DNA of 19,043 bases from Dunaliella salina (lineage: Eukaryota; Chlorophyta; Chlorophyceae; Chlamydomonadales; Dunaliellaceae), in contig MU069926.1 of assembly GCA_002284615.2 (NCBI GenBank), positions 122,326-141,368 on the forward strand, given 5' to 3'. Below the pieces are notes generated by a model. That model was not told the DNA's origin. It saw only the letters and a program-made list of their open reading frames with translations, and ran no database searches. Of this stretch, positions 8,639 to 15,850 are shown in pieces. A program made the translations under genes and the position numbers. Position 1 is the stretch's first letter. The number at the start of each line of letters is the position of its first letter.

Positions 8639-8948
8639 GATAAGGGAGAGCGCGCTAGTGCTAGCTACAAGGCCGTGCTGCGGGAGGCGACACCGCGGGA
8701 GAGCACGAAGCGCTTGGGTGTTACAGGCCCCCCCGGGATTGGCATTTTGTTGAAGTTATAAGGGAGAGCTTCCAACTAGGCGACAAGCTAGCGCTAGCTT
8801 GTCGCCTAGTGGAAAAAGCTCTCCCTTATGACGTCAACAAAATGCCAGTCCCGGGGGGGCCTGTAACACCCAAGTGCTTCGTGCTCTCCCGCGGTGTCGC
8901 CTCCCGCAGCACGGCCTTGTAGCTAGCACTAGCGCGCTCTCCCTTATC
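8639..8948. repeat. 310-bp near-perfect inverted repeat (hairpin)
   Basis: The arms run from GATAAGGGAGAGCGCGCTAG at 8639 inward, and its complement ends at 8948. The centre is the perfect palindrome AGCTAGCGCTAGCT at 8786-8799. The arms include the CCCCCCGGGA block and the CACGAAGCGCTTGGGTGTTA block, matching across the centre with few mismatches and a 1-2-base offset. Confidence 0.9.
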
Positions 8949-8971
8949 TTTTCCTGGCGCGTCCACAAACA

Positions 8972-9142
8972 CGTTCCAGGCTTACAAGCGTGGACTACAC
9001 TCAACACGCATCGCGGGACCGTCCTCGTCCCGCATGTAAGCCTGGAACCGCGGATGAAGTACGGATGTAGTCCGCTGGAACGTTCCAGGCTTACAAGCGT
9101 GGGCTACACTCAACACGCATCGCGGGACCATCCTCGTTCCCA
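8972..9142 (+). repeat. Direct repeat pair, about 62 bp, period 109
   Basis: CGTTCCAGGCTTACAAGCGT starts both copies (8972 and 9081), continuing through CTACACTCAACACGCATCGC to the CCTCGT region. A partly inverted copy (TGTAAGCCTGGAAC) lies between them near 9035-9048. Confidence 0.85.
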
Positions 9143-9165
9143 CTCCGCCTCCTCCTCCCAGGAGC

Positions 9166-9455
9166 AAACTGCTACCACTGGGACTCGAACTCGCGCCTCC
9201 ACTGCCCCCTCACCGGGACTAGCATTTTGTTGATGTTATAAGGGAGAGCTTCCAACTAGCTAGCGCTAGCTTTTCGCCTAGTTGGAAGCTCTCCCTTATA
9301 CCTTCAACACAAACTGCTACCACTGGGACTCGAACTCGCGCCTCCACTGCCCCCTCACCGGGACTGGCATTTTGTTGACGTCATAAGGGAGAGCTTTTTC
9401 CACTAGGCGACAAGCTAGCGCTAGCTTGTCACATAGTTGGAAGCTCTCCCTTATA
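9166..9455 (+). repeat. Tandem duplication of hairpin plus tRNA-B-box-like block, period 145
   Basis: AAACTGCTACCACTGGGACT starts at 9166 and 9311, and both copies continue through TCGAACTCGCGCCTCC into CACCGGGACT and the next hairpin. The complement contains GAGTTCGAGTCCC, close to the Pol III B-box consensus; no A box or tRNA fold was seen. Confidence 0.85.
9228..9309. mobile_element. MITE hairpin copy 2
   Basis: It starts TGTTGATGTTATAAGGGAGA and ends with TTCAACA, with the centre TAGCTAGCGCTAGC. It has the same design as the copies centred at 8792 and at 9373-9464. Confidence 0.8.
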
Positions 9456-9464
9456 ACTTCAACA
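9373..9464. mobile_element. MITE hairpin copy 3
   Basis: It starts TGTTGACGTCATAAGGGAGA, has the centre AAGCTAGCGCTAGCTT, and ends CTTCAACA next to TAGGT. Its GACGTCATAAGG arm variant matches the right arm of the 8792-centred copy, so these two copies are closest relatives. Confidence 0.85.
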
Positions 9465-9925
9465 TAGGTCACAGGGAGGGGAAGAACTGGGATTCCAAGT
9501 TGCTGTCTCATAACATAGGGTGTGTACACGGAGTCTAAAGCGAGCCACGTTGCGAATGACATCATGAGGGAGGTCAAGAAACATGTATTCCGGAAGCTGT
9601 AAGGGGAGCATGTAACCAAAGCCCTGTTGATAGGTGGAGCGCTCCACTGGTGGCATGTCAGCCGTTTGCTGTTGCGCTCTCTTGGGTGTGAGTCTGAGAA
9701 GGGTGCCCAGTATTGTCAGTGCTGCAGCCTGAGGTCTACAACAAAACAACTGAGATCAAGTGGTTCACAATTCAGCAGCTTTTGCTTGAATATGTGCGAA
9801 TGAGCCCATCCATGGCTGAGAGGATGTGAGAGGACCAACAATCTGCTGACCTGCTCAGTCGTGTATCAGCATGTAAGATCTTTCTCATTATAGAGCTGAT
9901 GCATTGGGTAAGCGAATTGAGCTTC
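9465..9925 (-). pseudogene. LINE-A: post-RT connection region and first half of CCHC motif
   Basis: The minus strand from about 9925 gives MRKILHADTRLSR, CWSSHILSAMDGL, and in another frame HIFKQKLLNCEPLDLS and FVVDLR, then LPEYMFLDLPHDVIRNVARF, RLRVHTL and SSPPCDLC, ending at the foldback insertion. I know the RNVARFRLRxHTL block from post-RT regions of algal LINEs. Frame changes near 9760-9780 and elsewhere show decay. The CDLC cysteines pair with the HxxxxC at 8520-8560 across the insertion. Confidence 0.8.
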
Positions 9926-10299
9926 AATTGATTGTCGCAAACCTTGTCCCTGTGAGCAGGCAGCTTTCTGCAGGGGCCCTCTCGGGGCAGGTATTGCCTC
10001 CATGCATGCCTGCATGTGGACATTGGTAGAGCAGATCGACTTGCACTGCAAGACCTACAGATCCCATAACATGCTACTGATAGAACTCTCCCTAAATATA
10101 TTTTCCCACGCCGCTTCCCTGATAAGGATAGGCTCACTTCCAGCCGGCCTGATGCTCTATTAGGTACTCCTCTGAAAAGAGCGCCTACCGAATCCCTGAT
10201 ATCAATTGAGAAGTGCAGGGGGGCGCGGGGGGAACAGGGAGGATTCAGCGCCAGCCACAGCCACTCCACCCACATTCAAGGCCCGTGACCCCCCAGATC
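9926..10299. other. Unassigned; probably decayed LINE-A between thumb and connection
   Basis: By position this stretch should encode the LINE-A region between thumb and connection. A 167-residue minus frame spans 9772-10275, but only its last third is recognisable. The rest may be foreign or too diverged. Confidence 0.35.
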
Positions 10300-10530
10300 C
10301 TGGTAACAATTTGGCAGCTTTCCTGGAAGGTGATGTGTAGAATTGCAATCTGTCATGACATTGCCATCCCATCTGTCATGTCCACCCCGCGCCCCCCTGC
10401 ACAGACATGACATGTCCACTGGACATGAGTGGATGACACATGACACATCCACTGGACGTGTCCCTCCACAGACATGACATGTGCAGTCATCATGTCCACG
10501 ATTGCTAATTGTCATGACTAATGTGTCAGA
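10300..10530. repeat. Cluster of TGTCATG / CATGACA and TCCACTGGAC words
   Basis: About eight copies of TGTCAT(G) or its complement occur within roughly 200 bp, with ACATCCACTGGAC and GTCCACTGGACATG palindromic blocks and a twice-used CCACAGACATGACATG-like string. This is a simple dyad-rich repeat without coding content. Confidence 0.7.
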
Positions 10531-10610
10531 CCTGGAATTCAAGGGAATCACCTCAGACTTTTGGGTTTTGACAATCAGAGACTTGTGTTGTGCATACACC
10601 CTCAGTTCTA
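10522..10610 (-). pseudogene. LINE-A: RT thumb fragment
   Basis: The minus strand reads ELRVYAQHKSLIVKTQKSEV followed by IPLNSRSDT. This is the thumb block (KSEVxxxNS) that follows the FADD box. It is the equivalent of KSDVVHFNS in LINE-B but clearly a different sequence, so A and B are distinct elements. It is joined upstream to the FADD segment at 11063 when the 444-bp insertion is removed, with a one-base frame difference. Confidence 0.8.
10603..10610 (+). repeat. 8-bp target-site duplication, left copy
   Basis: CAGTTCTA is identical to 11055-11062 and interrupts LINE-A between the FADD segment and the thumb. Confidence 0.6.
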
Positions 10611-11054
10611 TTCCGGCTCGTGAGGCGTGTTCCTTACATGGGAGGGCAGACCACAGCAAGAGCCAAACACACTGGCTCTCTCCAAACAAACTGGCTCAGA
10701 GGCAGAGCTTAAAAACCACGGAAACTGAGGCAGGGCCAAAAACCACAGAAACAGGGCTGCAGAAAACACAGGCTGAACTGCACGAGCTGAACAAGCAAGT
10801 CTGCTGCGAGCAACTGGCAGGTCTGCTGCGAAACCAAGAAGTCTGCAGGCAGGTCTGCTGCATGCAAAAGGCAGGTCTAGAGCATGCAAAGGCAGCAAGC
10901 TACAAGACTGCAAAGTCTGCAAGAACCAGCGAAGGCAGGCGAGAGCCGAAAATAAAGCCAACACAGGTCTAATGCCCAAGAAGGAAAAGATGGGCATCCT
11001 TATTGCAGAGCGGCAATAAGGGAGCGTCACACTTTCACCCGCCTACAAGAACCG
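10611..11054. mobile_element. 444-bp hAT-like non-autonomous element
   Basis: It is flanked by identical 8-bp copies of CAGTTCTA (10603-10610 and 11055-11062), the duplication length typical of hAT transposons. The left end has CGGCTCGTGAGGCG and the right end, inverted, has CGGTTCTTGTAGGCG, an imperfect terminal inverted repeat of about 14 bp. The inside contains degenerate GCAGGTCTGCTGC-type repeats and AATAAAG. A plus frame of 163 codons runs across it and out into LINE-A, so it is not a gene. A solo LTR is a less likely alternative. Confidence 0.6.
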
Positions 11055-11062
11055 CAGTTCTA
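11055..11062 (+). repeat. 8-bp target-site duplication, right copy
   Basis: CAGTTCTA is identical to 10603-10610; see the 444-bp element. Confidence 0.6.
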
Positions 11063-11291
11063 ATGCGGTGCATAGAACTGGCCGTTTTGTTAAGCAGGGA
11101 TAGAAGAAGCAAGTCATCAGCAAAGAGCATGTGAGATAGAGTAAAGTTAGGAATTCCGGTAAGCGCACCCTGGACCCCTTCAGCCACACTGTCAAAGTCT
11201 TACAAGTTAATTGAAAAAAGGAGGGGGGAGAGGGGGCATCCTTGTTGTACCCAAAAAGTAAGCTGTACAAACGCTGTTTTGTCCCCATCCA
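11063..11291 (-). pseudogene. LINE-A: RT palm with motif B and catalytic FADD box
   Basis: The minus strand encodes LDGDKTAF, WVQQGCPLSPSFF (RT motif B), then in a shifted frame FTLSHMLFADDLLLLSLLN (motif C with the two catalytic aspartates) and SMHRI. The upstream part of this palm, with motif A, is more than 7 kb away at 18361-18610, because LINE-C inserted between the two halves. Two frames are needed to read it, so the enzyme is dead although FADD is preserved. Confidence 0.85.
11282..11291 (+). repeat. 10-bp target-site duplication, copy at the LINE-C 3' end
   Basis: TCCCCATCCA is identical to 18361-18370. On the minus strand it encodes LDG-D/E in the LINE-A RT. Flanking bases differ on both sides, so the duplication is exactly 10 bp. 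Confidence 0.85.
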
Positions 11292-11411
11292 AAGAAAAAG
11301 AAAAACTACGTAGGCAGAGAAACTCTCCCTACATCAATTAAGGGAAAGGAGACACATTGGCTCAAAAAGAGCCGTGTGCCCCCTCCACCACAAGGTATGA
11401 AAAAGAGAAAA
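11292..11411 (-). other. LINE-C 3' UTR and T-rich tail
   Basis: Only 120 bp separate the NPPDPH stop from the target-site duplication. On the minus strand the sequence ends GTAGTTTTTCTTTTTCTTT, so the tail is T-rich and not poly(A). GGCTC-TTTTT-GAGCC (11370-11384) is a 5-bp-stem hairpin that could help the RT recognise its RNA. Confidence 0.7.
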
Positions 11412-12321
11412 CTAATGTGGATCTGGAGGGTTTTTAGAAGCACCTGGCTCTAGAACCTTGCTGTGGGAAGTATCCTTGTTTTTAATAGCACGGCGTGTGG
11501 AGACTAATTTGTGGGCATATTGAACAGAATGGGCATGGAGTTGTTGAGCAAGCTTCGCGGCACGCTGGTGATCCAATCCTAGTTGTTTTAATTGTTTAAG
11601 GGTATGTTCAGTGTAAATAGTTCCACCTACACCCAGAAGAATAGGGTGAATTGTAACAGCTTTAGCGTTAATAAGTTTACAAAGGTCTGCATGCTGCTGC
11701 TTTGCCGCATTCAACTGATGCTCTGGCCTTGTGTCTTCACAGAACTTGATTTCTATTAGCTGCACCTGGCGTTCATTTGCATGAAGTTCATGGGTTGCCT
11801 CATGCGGCTAGTTCTAGTGGTCCTACGTGAGGAACTGCGCAAAGTGTGATTGGAATGGGTAGGAGAAACTCCGTTAGAAGTATGGTTGGCTTTAAAAGGG
11901 GTGATCAAAACAGCATCTGGTCGACTGGAATTCAGTTTTTTCCTCTCTGGAAGGTTACAAGGGAAGAAGTAAGCAGGTAAAGTTATGTTTGAGGCATGTG
12001 TGGGGAGCTGGAGGTTGTGTTGAGCAAGCTTAAAATCGCTACCTATGTCTGTGTAGACCAGGCCTGTCCCTATAGGGCATTTGCTGAGGGGTTTAGTAAT
12101 CATTCTGCCTGGAATGTCATGGCGTTCAGTCTTATGTTGGAGATGATATGAGTTTGGCAGCCTGAGAGCATGTGTAGCGCGCTGTCCAAATGATGGCAGC
12201 CTGGGAGGGGGCAAGATGGATCAGTTGACTTTTTGAAACATACTGCATGTTTTTGGTTGTAGAGGTGCCTGTGCGGTACTGCAGGATGGTACGCTTCATG
12301 GGTACAGAGATGTTGGGCATA
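11412..12321 (-). pseudogene. LINE-C: CCHC motif and PD-(D/E)XK nuclease, C-terminus
   Basis: Around 12230-12160 the minus strand reads PPPGCHHLDSALHMLSGC, which fits C-x7-H-x4-C with the first cysteine lost. In R2-class LINEs a CX1-3CX7-8HX4C motif precedes a restriction-like nuclease. Next come TERHDIPGRMI, YTDIGSDFKLAQ and SSRPDAVLITP (Asp at about 11917-11915). After a frame change come MQLIEIKFCEDTRPEHQL, ILLGVGGTIYTEHT, LHAHSVQYAHKL and LEPGASKNPPDPH-stop at 11412. RPD plus E-x-K followed by Q fits PD-(D/E)XK. Frameshifts at about 12214 and 11760 make it a pseudogene. The same tail occurs in LINE-D and LINE-E. Confidence 0.85.
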
Positions 12322-12628
12322 TTTCTGAAGGCATTGCTGATTTTTTTCTATCTACTTGCGGTAATAAATTGTGGTAGTAAGAGTAGTAACCTGTTTTGGC
12401 ATTGGCTTATCCAAGCTTATGTTTAGAATGCATGTGGGATTTGAGAGCATCTTGGAGATTGGGGAGATAGGTGAGCTTNTGGGTGGGTGGTGGACCCGTA
12501 GATGTGCCTGCAGCATGTACTCTTTCTTCCTTGGCAAACCAGAAAATATTTGTAAATGGATCTCCACCAGGACCTGCACCAGGGGTCTCGGTGTCTGCCA
12601 CACAGTTCTGGGCTTGCTTTGCCTGATG
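12322..12628 (-). pseudogene. LINE-C: linker between RNase H and CCHC motif
   Basis: Minus-strand frames read ADTETPGAGPGGDPF, NIFWFAKEERVHAAGTS and LTYLPNLQDALKSHMHSKHK. The last is a recognisable block in RNase H LINEs as I remember them. A one-base change near 12600 separates it from RNase H, and an N lies at 12479. The function is unknown. Confidence 0.6.
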
Positions 12629-14160
12629 CTATGCAATGGCATCTGCACATTCATTTCCAGCGATGCCAGCATGGGACTTAACTTTGTAGATTCGAATTTT
12701 GGTATGGAAGTTTCTAATGAGCGTTGAAATCATTTCAAGGACGTCTCCTTGGATATGCCTCAGATGTCTTTCAGGATAGAGAGGCTTTTTACGTATTTGA
12801 TTGAAAGAGGTGAGGCTGTCTGATGCAATATCTGCATTTTTGGTGATGATAGCAGCAGCAATTGCTGCTAATTCAGCTCTTGTGATGGTTTTAGTAATCC
12901 CGGCACCGTTTGGTTTTACAAAGTTCTTGCTGTCAGTGGACGGGCAGTAGACACCTGCTCCAATTTCTTGCTTACCGTTATGGACAAGGCAGCTGCCATC
13001 TGTGTATGCCCATGTTCTCCAATCAGCAACTTTGAGAGTTAGAATAGCACTGGATTGGCTGGGCACCGAGTCTGTTTCTTGGACGATCATGTGTGGATTT
13101 TTAGGGTTTTTGGAGGCGTGTTGTTTGTCCAATGGGAGGCGTTCCAGTTTATTGAAACCTGGCATGTGAGCATGCATGGAATTTAGAACAGGGTGGCTGC
13201 TGACACTCGTCAGCTTCCACTGTGTGGCTTCTTTCAAACCTCCTTTCAAGCCTTGTAGCCAGTCTTTGTTATGGTTATTAAGATGGACTTGAGCTGCAGT
13301 GTTCCAAACAGCAAAGATACGAAGGTCCCAGTTATGCTGAGGTAGAGGTATCTCTTGGTTAGGGCAGGATTGAGGGGCACTGTAACCAAGATTTTTGCGA
13401 GGTATGGTGCCGAGGTCGTAACANAGGNGGGGGTAGGCAGTGANAAGTTTGGAGTANGGNTTGGTTATCATGTCCTTATTCCAAGTCGGGAGGAACATGA
13501 ATGTAGCCGTAGCTTCTGTGTTGAGAATGGCAGAGTAAATGGCATGTTGCAAAGCTCGGGTCATGATTCCCTCATCGTAAATGGGATGGCAGACTGAGAT
13601 CTCTAGAAGCCTGGAAATTTGGATGAGCCTCTGAGAAGGCATTATGCATGGCACCAAAAAGAGTGTCACGGGAGTCCGCACTCCAATAATTCTGGTATCT
13701 TGGGTTGTGGTCTGGTGGGGAGGCCAATTTATCTTGGATTACCTAAGCCCATTTTTGGAGGGCAGTATGGATGTGAGTTGGAAGGGCTTGTGAAAAAGAG
13801 TATTTGATTTTCTTGCTAGAGTACTTTCTTTCAAGCATGGATTTGCGGGAAAGGAGCCCTTGCATCTCAGTGGCAAAGCTGCCAGGAGGTGGTGTTATTT
13901 TCTCGTGCATGCCACCAAGCTTGGCCCCATGAAAGGCCCTGTAGAAGATTTGGAAGCGGTTCGGGGATATCATACCAACACACTTGCCTTGCGTATTGTA
14001 TACGCAAGCCATGTGCGTCGTGTATATTTCTGGGAGAGTGAGGGGGGAAGCTTCAAGGAGTAGGAGGGGAATGGCTGTGGGATCCTGTGTCTGATGATGC
14101 TGGATGAGGGCGTTGCTGGTCCATGTACTTCACGAGGTCAACCTCACGCAGCCAATATTC
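12629..14160 (-). pseudogene. LINE-C: pre-RNase H region and RNase H domain
   Basis: From 14012 the minus strand encodes CVGMISPNRFQIFY, HEKITPPPGSFATEMQGLL and a KY.KK-type basic block. After a frame change, a 350-codon frame (13681-12629) carries TPVTLFLVPCIMPS, WDLRIFAVWN and a complete RNase H: YTDGS (Asp228), RAELAAIAAAI (Glu270), IASDSLTS (Asp288) and YKVKSHAGIAGNECAD (His337, Asp347). All residues of the DEDD site plus the histidine are present. RNase H removes the RNA strand after target-primed reverse transcription. Five N bases (13424, 13428, 13444, 13457, 13460) fall in the region before RNase H. Confidence 0.9.
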
Positions 14161-14504
14161 TTATGAGCCTGTAGGTTTTATGTCTGCTTGTGGATAAGTG
14201 GGGTTTGTATCAAAAATGATTTTGTTGCGCAATTCTGTGTCCATTTTCTGCTGCCATACATTGGTTTCATTAAGTTTTTCAAAGCCCTGTCTTTCAAGAT
14301 TTGAGAGGGAAGAATCTGCTGTGGGTGTTGAGAGGTTAGTTTTGCTCTGTTGTGCTTCAAACTTAAGCAAGCACTCTTTAAATTTAGGCCATGCCTCCTG
14401 TAAATCTTCTGATTCCCAGGAGGGCTTCCAAGTGACCATCCTGCGTTCTTGTTTAGTCTTTTGCTCTCTTTCAATTTTTTGGGCATCATTTAGGCTTGCT
14501 GCAA
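14161..14504 (-). pseudogene. LINE-C: bridge region after the PHD finger
   Basis: The 123-codon minus frame at 14161-14532 contains a charged helix (AQKIEREQKTKQERR), then VTWKPSWESEDLQEAWPKF and KECLLKFEAQ. I do not know a function. The W-x-PSWE block looks conserved in related elements as I remember them. It ends at a stop at 14161 and the frame changes again before the next block. Confidence 0.5.
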
Positions 14505-14877
14505 GCCGCTTGCACAGGCGGGACATGCCCATGTGTCAGCTGTTGCAATTTCATGTCTTTGCTCAAGAGTAGCATCCAAGCTCCTTCACGCATTCCCAAT
14601 GGTGCGTACATTGGCACACATCACAAACATACATATCAGGAAGTGGATGCTCCAAGGTTTCAGTTTCATGACTTTGGTAGTAATTGCATATTTGGCAGCA
14701 GGCACACTCAATATCAGTGCGAGCAGCAGGTGAGATATCCTCAGGCACGAGGTTAGCTTGTTTGAAAAGTGGTAGGGCCCATTTTTCAATTATCAAAAGT
14801 GCGTAATGGGTATGGTATTGCACTTGGAGGTGGGGGAGCTTGATTGTTCTCTCTTGTTCTCCGCAAAAATTCTCCAA
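14505..14877 (-). pseudogene. LINE-C: PHD-type zinc finger domain
   Basis: The minus strand reads CACCQICNYYQSHE, then YVCDVCQCTHHWECVKELG, and after a one-base frame change near 14563 EIATADTWACPACASGL. Ordered ligands C-x2-C, C-x2-C, H-x2-C and W-x-C-x2-C fit the C4HC3 PHD finger, including the tryptophan two residues before the last cysteine pair. PHD fingers usually bind histone H3 tails, so a role in chromatin targeting is possible but inferred. The 75 residues before it (LPHLQVQYHTHYALLIIEKW and onward) are unrecognised. RING or other cross-brace fingers are the main alternatives. Confidence 0.7.
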
Positions 14878-14896
14878 TCATCTATGTAAGTAATAT

Positions 14897-15850
14897 CTAA
14901 ATCATGATAGAAAATAGAACTGATAGCATGGGTAGCAGTAGTCTCTTCTCAGCTGTGTTTCTCCTATAGTTCCACACTTGAGGGCCTTGGGAAAGGGACC
15001 TTAGAGCGTGGATGGCTGGGGAAATGATCTCTCTGTCTGTGTGGAGCAATTGTTGCCTCTTCTTTCTGGGTCTGTTTGTTTGAGTATCTAGGCTGCTCAG
15101 AGTAAGATTTTGTGTCTCAGGGTTGAGACAATCATCTGTCTGAATTTGGTAGTTAGTGCTAGGGGGATTGGGCTGTATAGGGATGTAGTGAGCAGTGTTG
15201 AGACAAGCATGTGAACTTCTATCATTTGGGCTAGCCTGGCTGAGTTGGGATATGGAAGAGGGGGTATTTCTCAATGCTGACCGTGTGCGTTTGTTTGGGG
15301 GCCCATCTGCAGTAGTACCTTGTTCGGCAGGGGGTAGAGTATCCAGGCTTGCAGTGGGTATGTCTGCAGAGGGGTGAAGTGCTTGTGTGGGAGTGATGCT
15401 TAGTATAGAATTGGAGCGAGTTCTTTTGCTGATTGGCTCCTCCAGTGATTGTACTTCCATGGCATTAACAAGTTGTTGTGTTTCAGGACAACTTGCGGGT
15501 GTAGGGTGATTGGCTGTACGTCTGAGGCGGCGTCTGGTGTGTTCATGGGTGTAGTAAGATGTGGAGCAAGGCTGTGGCGTAGGCACTGCTTGAGTGGGGG
15601 GGATAAAGTTGGGTTAGGGGCTTGTTGGTTGGAAAACCTGGGTGTGGGGGGGCTGTTTCCCACCTGTGCTTGTGTTGGTAAGGCCGCTCATATTTGTGTT
15701 GTTGATACGACGGTAAACTGGGAGGGTGTTTACTTCAGTGCTTTTGTAGGCAATGATCTTTTGGATAGAGGATGTGTTCAATCCTTGTTGTGGGGAATGG
15801 CTGACAAGAGCTGCCATCCTGTCCAGGTCAATGATGTATAGGTCAGTGGG
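14897..15850 (-). pseudogene. LINE-C: Ser/Thr/Pro/Gln-rich spacer with basic patches
   Basis: Minus-strand frames from 15841 to 14897 overlap and shift once near 15620-15660. They are low in complexity (Ser, Thr, Pro, Gln, Asn) and carry basic clusters SKRTRS, PNKRTRS and NRPRKKRQQ, which resemble nuclear localisation signals. Such a spacer between RT and a zinc finger would be a flexible, possibly nuclear-targeting linker. No enzyme domain is visible. The complementary plus-strand frame at 15449-15841 is a shadow. Confidence 0.65.

Larger units (their letters stand above)
8580..9464. mobile_element. Composite palindromic foldback (MITE) cluster inserted in LINE-A
   Basis: The 885-bp insert begins TGTTGAAGTTATAAGGGAGA and ends with the inverse, ending CTTCAACA. 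Inside are at least three copies of the same 82-92-bp hairpin: one centred on 8792/8793, one at 9228-9309 and one at 9373-9464. Each has GGGAGAGCTTCC(A) arms around AGCTAGCGCTAGCT. The spacer DNA carries direct repeats and a large inverted repeat. No transposase is encoded, so mobilisation would have to come from elsewhere. The 5-7-bp duplication does not by itself fix a superfamily. Confidence 0.8.

Noticed and set aside
9166..9360. tRNA gene suggested by GAGTTCGAGTCCC on the minus strand
   Set aside because: Only a B-box-like string is present; no A box, stems or anticodon arm at proper spacing.
10481..10972. 163-codon plus-strand open frame
   Set aside because: It crosses from antisense LINE-A thumb into the 444-bp element and is made of degenerate repeats; no domain is visible.
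13424..13460. Five N bases read as a programmed or edited site
   Set aside because: Single N bases also occur at 1100 and 12479, so they are most simply sequencing or consensus ambiguity.
14198..14572. 124-codon plus-strand frame
   Set aside because: It is antisense to the LINE-C PHD and bridge region, which has the recognisable motifs.
15449..15841. 130-codon plus-strand frame
   Set aside because: It is antisense to the LINE-C spacer.
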